From: Acidobacteriota bacterium
Lineage (GTDB): Bacteria > Acidobacteriota > Blastocatellia > Pyrinomonadales > Pyrinomonadaceae
Length of the DNA stretch: 9,413 bases
Direction: 5' to 3'
Assembly (NCBI GenBank): GCA_003222835.1
Contig: QHXE01000320.1
Coordinates: forward strand, 1 to 9,413
Positions 1 through 6,880 of this stretch are shown here, piece after piece (the stretch's first letter is position 1; each line of letters opens with the position of its first letter). Under the pieces are notes generated by a model. The model saw only the letters and a list, made by a program, of their open reading frames with translations. It had not been told where the DNA came from and made no database searches. Position numbers and translations under genes: made by a program.

Positions 1-12
1 ACTCATTCTTAG

Positions 13-174
13 TCCCGTAGGGATGAAATGTTTATAGATTTACAGTTCAAAAAAGTGGTCTAAAGCTCCGTAGGAGCGCGATGTTATCTGCCGGCGAACG
101 GTACATTGCGCTCCTCCGGAGCTGGCAACGGTTCGTGTTTCGCAGGCTATAAACATTTCGCCGCTCTGCGGCTG
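13..174. repeat. Four-copy hairpin-plus-tail repeat cluster (order + + - -)
   Basis: Four copies of one short repeat lie here. Each is a small hairpin with a three-base loop followed by a tail like GCGAAATGTTTATAGCC. Unit 1 (+) is at 13-38 with stem TCCC/GGGA. Unit 2 (+) is at 65-92 with stem GCTCC/GGAGC. Unit 3 (-) is about 93-123 with stem GCTCC/GGAGC. Unit 4 (-) is at 145-172 with stem GCCGC/GCGGC. The stems differ in sequence but stay self-complementary, while the tail is conserved. Because the second pair is inverted, the units nest: 25-37 is the perfect complement of 147-159, and 64-79 pairs with 108-123 with one mismatch. The open frames across this stretch are by-products of the repeats. 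I see no gene here. Confidence 0.8.
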
Positions 175-179
175 CGCAA

Positions 180-226
180 CGAAACGTTTCGGATGGCAGC
201 ACGCGGAACAACCCGCACAATGCGGG
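180..226. repeat. Two small palindromes downstream of gltB
   Basis: A 12-base perfect palindrome, CGAAACGTTTCG, lies at 180-191. A hairpin lies at 212-226 with arms CCCGCA and TGCGGG around the loop CAA. Neither is followed by a T-run on either strand, so neither looks like a normal intrinsic terminator. They probably belong to dispersed intergenic repeats like those on either side. Function unknown. Confidence 0.5.
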
Positions 227-255
227 AACCCTGGCCAACGCTTTAATCTAAAATG

Positions 256-297
256 TCCCTCACCCCAGCCCTCTCCCAAAGGGAGAGGGAGTTTCCA
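256..297. repeat. REP-like palindrome, copy 1 (3' of gltB)
   Basis: The perfect 9-bp stem CCCTCTCCC (269-277) and GGGAGAGGG (281-289) encloses the loop AAA and is preceded by the conserved flank CCCTCACCCCAG. The same element recurs twice inside gltB and in degenerate form twice in the gltB-glnD spacer. This copy begins about 20 bases past the gltB stop codon, where it would form a hairpin at the 3' end of the gltB message. It lacks a T-run, so transcript stabilisation is a better guess than termination. Confidence 0.8.
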
Positions 298-308
298 ATC
301 GGCAATAC

Positions 309-3300
309 TTACGTCCCACTCGCTCGCGCCAGCGCGCGCGCGTTCGATTCAAAAGCGGCCATTGCCGCATGTTCGCTGATCATGCCTGCCTGCTTGAACT
401 CTTTTCGTGCTTCCAGCACGCGGAGATAGTCGTGAGGAATTATGCGTACGAATTTTGTCAGCCAGTCATCCCACGCCAACAGCACTTCGGTTGCGCGCCG
501 GCTGCCAGTGTATTCGGCGTGATGGAAGACCAGGTCCTTCAGGGCTTCGATCTCTTGCTCGTCGTCCAGTCCGTTGAGTGCTACCATCTCTTCATTGCAG
601 CGGCGAGAAAACTCGCCTTCCTCATCGAGCACGTAAGCAATACCGCCCGACATCCCGGCGGCGAAATTTCGTCCCGTCGGACCCAGCACAACTACGCGTC
701 CACCTGTCATGTATTCGCAACCGTGATCGCCAACAGCTTCGACGACGGCCGATGCTCCGCTGTTGCGCACGCAGAAGCGTTCACCTGCTACGCCGCAGAT
801 GTAGGCCTCGCCGCTCGTCGCGCCATAAAAAGCGACGTTGCCGATAATCACATTCTGTTCCGCGATGAACGTTGCTTCGCGCGGTGCGTGGACAATAATT
901 TTGCCGCCGGAAAGTCCTTTGCCGAGGTAATCGTTTGCGTCCCCTTCCAGGCTAAGCGTCATGCCGCGCGGCACGAACGCGCCAAAACTCTGGCCGGCCG
1001 AACCGTTAAAGTGCAAACGAATCGTGTCTTCCGGAAGTCCGTTTGGTCCGTAACGTCGGGTGACTTCGCTCCCAACCATCGTTCCCACCGCTCGGTCCAC
1101 GTTTTGGATTGGCAAGGTTGCTTCGACCCGCTCTCCGGTATCGAGGGCAGGTTTGCACAGATTCAATAACTTTCTGGCATCAAGTGAACTCTCCAGCCCG
1201 TGGTCCTGATCGATTTGGCAGTAGCGTGCGACTGAGTCCGACGTGTCGGGCCGGTAAACTATCTGGGAAAAGTCGAGCCCATGCGCTTTCCAATGGTCGA
1301 TATCGGCGCGCATTTCAATGAAATCCGTGCGTCCGACCATTTCATCGATCGCGCGGAAGCCGAGTTCAGCCATGAGCTCACGCACTTGCTGCGCGATCAA
1401 GCACATGAAGTTCACGACGTGTGATGGATCGCCGGTGAAGCGCGCACGCAGTTTTGGATCTTGCGTCGCAACACCCACCGGGCAGGTGTTCAAATGACAG
1501 ACGCGCATCATGACGCAGCCAAGGCCCACCAGCGGCGCGGTCGCAAATCCGAATTCTTCAGCGCCGAGCAGCGCAGCTATCACCACGTCGCGCCCGGTTT
1601 TTAGCTGGCCGTCGGTTTCCAGCGTGACGCGACCGCGCAGATCGTTGAGCACCAGTGTCTGATGTGTTTCAGCCAGGCCCAACTCCCACGGGACGCCGGC
1701 GTGTTTAATGGAAGTCTGTGGCGATGCGCCAGTGCCACCATCGTGGCCGCTGATCAGAATGACGTCGGCGTGGGCCTTCGCCACCCCGGCGGCCACGGTC
1801 CCTACACCGACCTCGGCGACCAGCTTGACGCTGATGCGCGCGCGCGGGTTGGCGCATTTCAGGTCATAGATCAGTTGCTTGAGATCCTCGATCGAATAGA
1901 TGTCGTGGTGGGGCGGCGGCGAAATCAATCCCACACCCGGGGTCGAATGCCGCACGCGCGCAATCTCGGGATAAACTTTGTGACCGGGAAGTTGCCCGCC
2001 TTCGCCCGGCTTGGCGCCCTGAGCGATCTTGATTTGCAGCTCTCGAGCGTTCACGAGGTAATTGCTGGTCACGCCGAACCGTCCCGATGCTACTTGCTTG
2101 ATCGCGCTATTACGCGAGTCGCCATTCGCATCGATGAAGTAGCGCGCCGGATCTTCGCCGCCCTCGCCGGTATTGCTTCGGGCTCCGATACGATTCATCG
2201 CAATCGCGAGTGACTCGTGCGCTTCTTTGCTGATCGAACCGTATGACATCGCGCCCGTCTTGAATCGCTTGACGATTGATTCGACAGGTTCGACCTCGGC
2301 AATTGGAATTGGCTCGCGGTTAGACTTGAACCGCATCAAACTGCGCAACGTGCAAAGCTTCCGCGTTTCGTCGTCGATCAGCCGGCTGTACTCTTTGAAG
2401 TCGTCATAACTGTTCGAGCGGCAAGCTTGTTGAAGTTTGTGTATCGTCGCCGGATTGAACAGGTGGTACTCGCCGTTGTGGCGAAAGCTGTACTGGCCTC
2501 CGCCATCGAGCGTGGTTCCATCGCTAAGGCGATCGCTAAAGGCTTGCCGGTGCCGCAGGCGCACTTCTTCGGCGATCACATCGAGGCCGATGCCGCCAAT
2601 ACGCGACGGCGTCCAGGTGAAATAGCAGTCGACAAAATCCTGATCGAGGCCAATGGCTTCAAATACTTGCGCGCCGCAGTAGCTCTGGATGGTTGAGATA
2701 CCCATTTTCGAGATGACTTTCACTACGCCTTTGACAATGGCCTTGATGTAATTGCCTAAGGCCTCTTCCGCGTCAATTCGATCAAGCAGGGCCTCTTGAC
2801 TCATTGAGCGCAATGTTTCGAGCGCGAGATAAGGATTTATCGCGGCTGCACCGTAGCCAAGCAGCAAAGCAAAGTGATGCACTTCGCGCGGCTCGCCGCT
2901 TTCGATTACGAAGCCGACTCGAGTTCGCGTGCCTTCGCGGATCAGATGGTGATGAATCGCTGAGACGGCGAGCAATGCGGGTATCGGGGCTTGATTACGG
3001 GTGACGCCGCGATCGGAAAGCACGATGATTCCGTAACCGCTGTCAATTGCCTGACTGGCATCGCGGCAAAGACCGTTGAGCGCATTCTCCATTCCGTGCC
3101 AGCCTTCGCTCACGTCGAACAGCATTTGCAACGTGATCGATCTGAATCCGGAAAAGCCTGAATCGCCGAGATGCTTTAACTTTTCAAGTTCCTGGTTAGT
3201 GAGAATTGGCGAACTCAGTTTGATTTGTCGCGCGCAGTCCGGCGTCGGCTCGAGCATATTCGCTTCGGGACCGACCGTGGTGTCCGTGGACATGACCAGT

Positions 3301-5060
3301 TCTTCACGGATTGCATCGACGGGTGGGTTGGTGACTTGCGCAAATAATTGTTTGAAATAGTTGTAAAGCAACTGTGGCCGTTCAGACAGCACCGCCAAAG
3401 GCGTGTCGTTACCCATGGAACCAATGGCTTCGTTACCTCCGGCCGCCATTGGCGCCAGCAACAACTTTAGTTCTTCGCGGGTGTAGCCGAACACTTGCTG
3501 TTGGGTAAGCAAGGTCGGGGAGGGCGTTTCAGTCTCCTGAAAAACTCCCTCTCCCTTTGGGAGAGGGGCGGGGAGAGGGTCTGAGACAAGGTTGTCAACC
3601 AAATATTTGGAGCTTTCTTTTGTTCGTAAGCCCTCACCCTGGCCCTCTCCCAAAGGGAGAGGGGATTTCTTCACCGGACTGCTAAAATCCGGCGCCGGAA
3701 TGCTTTCGAGCGAGATCAGATTTTCATCGAGCCAACGCCGGTAGGGATGTTCGGTCGCGAGATGATGCTTTAACTCTTCATCGTCGATGATTCTTTGTTG
3801 CTCGGTATCGATTAATAACATTCGTCCCGGCTGCAAACGTCCCTTTAGCAAGACACGCTCCGGTGGAATGTTCAGCACACCCGCCTCCGAAGCCAGCACT
3901 ACCAGATCGTCTTTGGTGACGTAATAACGTGAGGGGCGCAAACCATTACGATCCAACACGGCCCCGATGCGGACGCCGTCGGTAAAAGCAATTGCGGCGG
4001 GGCCGTCCCACGGCTCCATCAAACACGAATGGTATTCGTAAAAAGCCTTCTTTTCGGCGTCCATCGATTCATGCCGACTGAAAGGTTCGGGCACCATCAT
4101 CATGATCGAGTGCGGCAAAGAACGACCCGCGAGCGTCAGCACCTCCAGCATATTGTCAAACATTGCCGAGTCGCTGCCGTCGGCGTCGATCACGGGAAGA
4201 ACCTTCGGCAGATCGGAGCCGAAAAGGCGCGATTGAAACTTGCTTTCGCGCGCGTAGGTCCAGTTGATGTTGCCGCGCAGCGTGTTGATCTCGCCGTTGT
4301 GGGCAATGTATCGATATGGATGGGCCCGGGCCCAACTGGGAAAAGTGTTCGTGCTGAATCTTGAATGAACCATGGCGAGCGCTGATTGCACCGATGGGTC
4401 GCGTAGATCAGGATAGAAACTCGTTAGCTGCGCAGCCGTCAGCATTCCTTTGTACACAATGGTTCGGGACGAAAGGCTGGAAATGTAGAACATGCGGCGC
4501 TCATGTATGCCGCGCTTCGCACCCTTGCTGACTAACTTCCGAATCACGTAGAGCTTGCGCTCAAACGTCATCTCATCCGGAGCGCCTTCCCCACGTGCGA
4601 TGAAGATCTGCCGTACCACCGGTCGCGAGGCCAGCGCCGTTGGGCCGATGCCCGTATCGTCAGTAGGCACTGTTCGCCAACCGAGGACGCGCTGGCCTTC
4701 TTGTCGGACGATTCTCTCGAACAAGCGCTCGCATTCGTACCGCCCCTCGTCGTCGTTGGGCAAAAAGACCATTCCAACCGCGTATTGGCCCGCTTTTGGA
4801 AGAGTCAATCCAAGTTCGTCGCATTCGCGCTGAAAGAAAGGATGAGGGATTTGCAGAAGAATGCCCGCGCCGTCTCCCGTATTTGGTTCACAGCCGCATG
4901 CCCCGCGGTGTTCAAGATTCAGAAGGACTTCGCAGGCCTGTTCTACGATTCGGCGCGAGCGCCTTCCCTTTACATCGACGACGAAGCCCAAGCCGCATGC
5001 ATCGTGTTCGTACTGCGGGTCGTAAAGACCTTGCTTCAAAGGCGATGAGGCTTTTACCAT
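309..5060 (-). CDS. gltB: Glutamate synthase large (alpha) subunit
   Basis: This is a glutamate synthase (GOGAT), which takes the amide of glutamine and 2-oxoglutarate to form two glutamates in the cytoplasm. The product is 1583 residues. Cys22 in DACGLGF is the expected N-terminal nucleophile of the class II amidotransferase, exposed after propeptide removal. The amidotransferase domain runs to about residue 430 (FSTNTFPSW near 235). A central domain starts near 515 ([16 protein letters not shown]). The FMN-binding synthase domain follows ([14 protein letters not shown] near 931, [19 protein letters not shown]). The 3Fe-4S cysteines are 1182, 1188 and 1193 ([15 protein letters not shown]). 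A glycine-rich C-terminal beta-helix spans about 1330-1480. All key motifs are intact, so it looks functional. I chose the ATG at 5060; a TTG at 5069 would add three residues, and neither has a clear Shine-Dalgarno. Oddity: residues about 463-515 are an insertion made of translated repeat DNA. No gltD is adjacent, so an NADPH-dependent or a ferredoxin-dependent enzyme are both possible. Confidence 0.97.
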   Translation of the reverse strand: MVKASSPLKQGLYDPQYEHDACGLGFVVDVKGRRSRRIVEQACEVLLNLEHRGACGCEPNTGDGAGILLQIPHPFFQRECDELGLTLPKAGQYAVGMVFLPNDDEGRYECERLFERIVRQEGQRVLGWRTVPTDDTGIGPTALASRPVVRQIFIARGEGAPDEMTFERKLYVIRKLVSKGAKRGIHERRMFYISSLSSRTIVYKGMLTAAQLTSFYPDLRDPSVQSALAMVHSRFSTNTFPSWARAHPYRYIAHNGEINTLRGNINWTYARESKFQSRLFGSDLPKVLPVIDADGSDSAMFDNMLEVLTLAGRSLPHSIMMMVPEPFSRHESMDAEKKAFYEYHSCLMEPWDGPAAIAFTDGVRIGAVLDRNGLRPSRYYVTKDDLVVLASEAGVLNIPPERVLLKGRLQPGRMLLIDTEQQRIIDDEELKHHLATEHPYRRWLDENLISLESIPAPDFSSPVKKSPLPLGEGQGEGLRTKESSKYLVDNLVSDPLPAPLPKGEGVFQETETPSPTLLTQQQVFGYTREELKLLLAPMAAGGNEAIGSMGNDTPLAVLSERPQLLYNYFKQLFAQVTNPPVDAIREELVMSTDTTVGPEANMLEPTPDCARQIKLSSPILTNQELEKLKHLGDSGFSGFRSITLQMLFDVSEGWHGMENALNGLCRDASQAIDSGYGIIVLSDRGVTRNQAPIPALLAVSAIHHHLIREGTRTRVGFVIESGEPREVHHFALLLGYGAAAINPYLALETLRSMSQEALLDRIDAEEALGNYIKAIVKGVVKVISKMGISTIQSYCGAQVFEAIGLDQDFVDCYFTWTPSRIGGIGLDVIAEEVRLRHRQAFSDRLSDGTTLDGGGQYSFRHNGEYHLFNPATIHKLQQACRSNSYDDFKEYSRLIDDETRKLCTLRSLMRFKSNREPIPIAEVEPVESIVKRFKTGAMSYGSISKEAHESLAIAMNRIGARSNTGEGGEDPARYFIDANGDSRNSAIKQVASGRFGVTSNYLVNARELQIKIAQGAKPGEGGQLPGHKVYPEIARVRHSTPGVGLISPPPHHDIYSIEDLKQLIYDLKCANPRARISVKLVAEVGVGTVAAGVAKAHADVILISGHDGGTGASPQTSIKHAGVPWELGLAETHQTLVLNDLRGRVTLETDGQLKTGRDVVIAALLGAEEFGFATAPLVGLGCVMMRVCHLNTCPVGVATQDPKLRARFTGDPSHVVNFMCLIAQQVRELMAELGFRAIDEMVGRTDFIEMRADIDHWKAHGLDFSQIVYRPDTSDSVARYCQIDQDHGLESSLDARKLLNLCKPALDTGERVEATLPIQNVDRAVGTMVGSEVTRRYGPNGLPEDTIRLHFNGSAGQSFGAFVPRGMTLSLEGDANDYLGKGLSGGKIIVHAPREATFIAEQNVIIGNVAFYGATSGEAYICGVAGERFCVRNSGASAVVEAVGDHGCEYMTGGRVVVLGPTGRNFAAGMSGGIAYVLDEEGEFSRRCNEEMVALNGLDDEQEIEALKDLVFHHAEYTGSRRATEVLLAWDDWLTKFVRIIPHDYLRVLEARKEFKQAGMISEHAAMAAFESNARALARASGT
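3541..3672. repeat. Inverted pair of REP-like palindromes inside gltB
   Basis: Two copies of the CCCTCTCCC/GGGAGAGGG element face each other within the gltB reading frame. One has stem arms 3547-3555 and 3559-3567, the other 3643-3651 and 3655-3663. The second keeps the flank CCCTCACCCTGG, which matches the copy at 256-297; the first carries a similar flank on the opposite strand. Between them are about 45 bases. Read through in gltB they encode [12 protein letters not shown] (residues 466-477) and [15 protein letters not shown] (494-508) with no stop. The arrangement resembles a bacterial interspersed mosaic element (paired REPs). The pair can fold into two local hairpins or one long imperfect one in the mRNA. 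Confidence 0.88.
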
Positions 5061-5080
5061 GTTCGTCAACTCGGAATACG

Positions 5081-5114
5081 AAAAAAGCCACCAACCGGTA
5101 CGTTGATGGCTTTC
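5081..5114 (-). terminator. Intrinsic terminator in the gltB leader
   Basis: Read on the minus strand, AAAGCCATCAAC (5113-5102) pairs with GTTGGTGGCTTT (5095-5084). This gives a 12-bp stem with a single G-U wobble, a six-base loop GTACCG, and a run of six T residues (5086-5081) at the end. These are the hallmarks of a rho-independent terminator. It lies only 20 bases before the gltB ATG, and no other minus-strand gene sits between it and glnD. It therefore most likely stops gltB transcription conditionally instead of ending another gene. On the plus strand the hairpin is not followed by a T-run of useful length. Confidence 0.8.
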
Positions 5115-5143
5115 GAATAGCTACGCATCGAAAGAAAGCCATC
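5105..5143 (-). promoter_or_regulatory. Antiterminator stem competing with the gltB leader terminator
   Basis: On the minus strand GATGGCTTTC (5143-5134) is the exact complement of GAAAGCCATC (5114-5105), a 10-bp stem with a 19-base loop. The 3' arm shares nine bases with the 5' arm of the terminator, so the two hairpins cannot coexist. When the upstream stem forms, the terminator is disrupted and gltB can be transcribed. This is the layout of an attenuator or riboswitch expression platform. I do not recognise a known ligand-binding aptamer upstream. The pairing is seen directly; the regulatory role is inferred. Confidence 0.65.
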
Positions 5144-5219
5144 AGGCGCTGTCCGTAATTTTTTCAATTACGCTGAAAGACACACTGCTGGTAATCACGC
5201 CATGCAAACTGTTAACCAT
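5142..5219 (-). CDS. Possible 25-residue leader ORF of gltB
   Basis: An ATG at 5219 on the minus strand opens 25 codons (beginning MVNSLHGV, ending KITDSA) and stops at TGA 5144-5142. The last two bases of that stop are the first two bases of the antiterminator arm GATGGCTTTC. A ribosome finishing this ORF would cover the arm and favour the terminator; one stalled earlier would leave it free. That is the logic of translational attenuation. The peptide is serine-rich (six of 25) and shows no run of glutamine or glutamate codons. A GAG lies eight to ten bases before the ATG, a weak Shine-Dalgarno. The ORF could be chance. Confidence 0.3.
   Translation of the reverse strand: MVNSLHGVITSSVSFSVIEKITDSA
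5154..5173. repeat. Small A/T-rich hairpin in the gltB leader
   Basis: CGTAATT and AATTACG (arms 5155-5161 and 5167-5173, approximately) flank a short A/T loop just upstream of the antiterminator stem. It lies within the possible leader ORF. It could be a pause hairpin in an attenuation mechanism or simply chance A/T pairing. Confidence 0.4.
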
Positions 5220-5370
5220 CAGAATCTCAAGGGAACCGAACAAATTTCTAATCTGACTTAGCATCCTTCGGCAATCTACATCGTTTGCAGGCGACTTGTA
5301 TAATTTAATTTTTTTTGCTTCCTATAAATTTCGCGAGAAGTCGCGAGCACGGAAAATAGTGCGCCAAGAG
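5220..5370. other. A/T-rich spacer without a recognised gene
   Basis: I see no credible gene here. The stretch includes a run of eight or more T residues around 5308-5318 and a pair of TCGCGA palindromes (5331-5336 and 5341-5346) that can pair with each other across GAAG. The gltB promoter should lie in or near this A/T-rich segment on the minus strand, but I could not find a -35/-10 pair with convincing sequence and spacing. Confidence 0.4.
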
Positions 5371-5525
5371 AACTCTCCCCCTCTGTGAGAGGGCTAGGTG
5401 CTGCGGGAATTAAGAAAATACTCTTTCTTTCTTCGATGTTCTCCAGACTGATGTGGAACGCAACTAAACCATTCGGCTCACGCGGCTGGGTCATTGTCCC
5501 CAACCCTCTCCCAGAGCGAGAGGAA
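5371..5525. repeat. Degenerate inverted pair of REP-like palindromes in the spacer
   Basis: Two diverged copies of the gltB-associated REP-like element lie here in opposite orientation. At 5379-5393, CCCTCT and AGAGGG surround GTG and are followed by a flank GCTAGGTG. At 5505-5523, CCTCTC and GAGAGG surround CCAGAGC and are preceded by GTCCCCAA. The arms 5371-5399 and 5496-5525 are imperfect complements, so the layout is the same facing-pair unit as in gltB with about 100 bases between. Short open frames crossing this pair on both strands read the repeat as peptide and are not believable genes. Confidence 0.65.
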
Positions 5526-5579
5526 ATGCGTTACGACAATTGTGTTGCTCGCCGTCAGCACTGCGACAAATTTGTAGGG

Positions 5580-5634
5580 GTCAGCCGGAGACTTGTGAGA
5601 CTGGTGGGCTGAAAAGTCAGACATGGGTCTGATT
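5580..5634. repeat. Two adjacent stem-loops in the spacer
   Basis: TCAGCC (5581-5586) pairs with GGCTGA (5607-5612), and immediately after it TCAGAC (5617-5622) pairs with GTCTGA (5627-5632). Neither is followed by a T-run. Two structured segments back to back may be a dispersed repeat or part of a small RNA, but nothing here identifies one. Confidence 0.35.
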
Positions 5635-5677
5635 AGGTTCATCCGGCATTGTTGAAAGCGATCGTGACTTTTCCACT

Positions 5678-5701
5678 AGCCCAGGCGTTCAGGCCTGGGT
5701 T
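5678..5701. repeat. CCCAGGC/GCCTGGG palindrome, diverged copy
   Basis: CCCAGGC (5680-5686) and GCCTGGG (5693-5699) form a 7-bp stem with the loop GTTCAG. The core closely matches the palindrome present in each unit of the tandem duplication at 5811-5999 (CCCAGGCGT/ACGCCTGGG), so this is a third, diverged member of that family. Confidence 0.6.
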
Positions 5702-5724
5702 GGTAAAGTGACGTAAATTCTTGA

Positions 5725-5740
5725 GCCCCATTTATGGGGC
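5725..5740. repeat. GCCCCAT/ATGGGGC hairpin
   Basis: A perfect 7-bp stem, GCCCCAT (5725-5731) and ATGGGGC (5734-5740), encloses two T residues and is followed on the plus strand by TTTCGCT. It resembles a weak terminator, but no plus-strand gene precedes it, so a dispersed palindrome is more likely. Confidence 0.5.
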
Positions 5741-5784
5741 TTTCGCTAATGCCTTCAGGCAGCGGATTGGCTAAAGTTATGCCA

Positions 5785-5808
5785 AAGCCTCCTGACTGAA
5801 GGAGGCTT
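5785..5808. repeat. AAGCCTCCT/AGGAGGCTT hairpin
   Basis: A perfect 9-bp stem, AAGCCTCCT (5785-5793) and AGGAGGCTT (5800-5808), encloses the loop GACTGA. It lacks a long T-run on either side. It sits directly before the 94-base tandem duplication and has a different sequence from every other palindrome in the window. Confidence 0.6.
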
Positions 5809-5810
5809 GT

Positions 5811-5999
5811 GAATTGATCACTTACAGCCCCAGGCGTGAACGCCTGGGCTGGAGAAATCGCTCTTTCTGCTACCCGCTAGAAGCCGCCTGTCGAATTTGG
5901 CACAGAATTGATCACTTACAGCCCCCAGGCGTGAACGCCTGGGCTGAGAAATCGCTCTTTCTGCTACCTGCTAGAAGCCGCCTGTCGAATTTGGCACAG
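5811..5999. repeat. 94-base tandem direct duplication, each unit with a palindrome
   Basis: Unit 1 (5811-5904) and unit 2 (5905-5998) are near-identical. I see only one added C in the C-run, one missing G after the palindrome, and one C/T change (CCCGC versus CCTGC). Each unit begins GAATTGATCACTTACAGCC, contains the palindrome CCCAGGCGT-GA-ACGCCTGGG, and ends TTTGGCACAG. The near identity points to a recent duplication. No open frame through it looks real. It lies 110 bases upstream of glnD. Confidence 0.9.
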
Positions 6000-6109
6000 C
6001 GAAAGTCGATCGATGCGAGATGGTTCAAGATGAGGCTTGTTTCTTCGCCACGGAACAAAGGTTGCTCCTGCGGTCCCGTCTAGACGTGCGCCGAACGAGT
6101 TGTTGATTT
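6000..6109 (+). other. Region upstream of glnD
   Basis: This is the non-repetitive stretch between the tandem duplication and the glnD ATG. Any glnD promoter not inside the repeats should be here, but I see no convincing -35/-10 pair and no sigma-54 element, and no good Shine-Dalgarno before the ATG. Confidence 0.3.
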
Positions 6110-6880
6110 ATGGTCGTGGCAACTGACATAACGAGAATGAATGTAACGAGGCACAAACCGCTCGGTTCGTCGTATCTCAAGAAGGTTGAGGTGCACGCAG
6201 GTACTCGTTTGCCGGAGCCTAACGGCGAGGTTAGGCCCGCTGAGGTTGCGCTTTCACTCAAGAGATTTCTCAAGATCGAAGATCATCGGTTGAAGATGGC
6301 CCATCTGCTTGGCGCGCACGGGTGTCAAACGGCAGGCGCCCGAAGTTTCGTAATCGATTTTGTAGTTAAGCACGCTTTTCTCAACGCCGCGCCTGACTTG
6401 GGAGCAAGAAATGAAGGCTACCAAACTCGGAACGGGTGCGCACTAATAGCCATCGGTGGCTATGGTCGTGCTGAACTTGCGCCTTTTTCAGACATAGACC
6501 TGCTATTTCTCTACAGTGGCCAACACGGTAATAAGATGAAGCCGGTGCTGGAGCAGGTCCTCCGCTTGCTGTGGGACAGCGGACTCACCATCGGCCATAG
6601 TTTCCGCACCGTCGGTGAATGCGTGACGGCAGCGCGAAACGACCCACATCTTCGAACGGCGCTGGCTCAGACGCGGCTGCTGGCGGGGAGCAAAGCGCTC
6701 TACAACTCGCTCGTCGAAGCGGGGGAAAAGGACCGCCGAAAGCACACTGCGGTATGCAAAGTTTGGCGCCGCGGTCTTTCTCCAGGAACCGAATATCAAA
6801 GAAAGCGCCGGCGGTCTGCGCGACTATCAAACCGCGCTTTGGACAGCCTATGCCAGATACGACTGCAAGACGTTCGATGA
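6110..6880 (+). CDS. glnD: PII uridylyltransferase GlnD, N-terminal part (frameshifted)
   Basis: This is the 5' part of one glnD gene that continues in another frame downstream. GlnD adds UMP to PII when glutamine is low and removes it when glutamine is high. The nucleotidyltransferase motif is clear: GGYGRAELAPFSDID at about residues 116-130, with the paired glycines and the catalytic aspartates Asp128 and Asp130. An upstream helical segment and the downstream ALAQTRLLAGSKALYNSLVEA match the family. Family-like sequence stops at about residue 205, near position 6725. The last 50 codons of this frame (ending at TGA 6880) are arginine-rich out-of-frame translation. The ATG at 6110 is the first in frame and gives a typical N-terminal length; an ATG at 6137 is possible. 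Neither has a clear Shine-Dalgarno. Confidence 0.85.
   Translation: MVVATDITRMNVTRHKPLGSSYLKKVEVHAGTRLPEPNGEVRPAEVALSLKRFLKIEDHRLKMAHLLGAHGCQTAGARSFVIDFVVKHAFLNAAPDLGARNEGYQTRNGCALIAIGGYGRAELAPFSDIDLLFLYSGQHGNKMKPVLEQVLRLLWDSGLTIGHSFRTVGECVTAARNDPHLRTALAQTRLLAGSKALYNSLVEAGEKDRRKHTAVCKVWRRGLSPGTEYQRKRRRSARLSNRALDSLCQIRLQDVR

Noticed and set aside
13..174. The left-edge repeat cluster as a CRISPR array
   Set aside because: Units change orientation, spacing is irregular, and the conserved part is a hairpin with a tail, not a constant repeat with unique spacers.
369..1169. Long open frame (266 codons) on the plus strand opposite gltB
   Set aside because: It lies entirely antisense to the well-conserved C-terminal part of GltB and has no recognisable domain. 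Open antisense frames are expected in G/C-rich genes.
5299..5304. TATAAT on the plus strand as a -10 box
   Set aside because: No acceptable -35 lies 16-18 bases upstream (the nearest TTGCAG is too close), and no gene starts nearby on that strand.
5276..5503. 75-codon frame on the minus strand in the spacer
   Set aside because: Its middle (APSPLTEGES) is translation of a REP-like repeat, and it shows no family resemblance and no ribosome binding site.
5385..5612. 75-codon frame on the plus strand in the spacer
   Set aside because: It starts and continues through degenerate REP-like repeats (NPLPEREE), with no supporting homology.
5992..6010. TTGGCAC motifs at the ends of the tandem units as sigma-54 promoters for glnD
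   Set aside because: The -24-like TGGCAC is present, but neither copy has a GC element at the required distance downstream.
5814..6083. 89-codon frame across the tandem duplication
   Set aside because: The peptide simply repeats itself because the DNA is duplicated; there is no start signal or domain.
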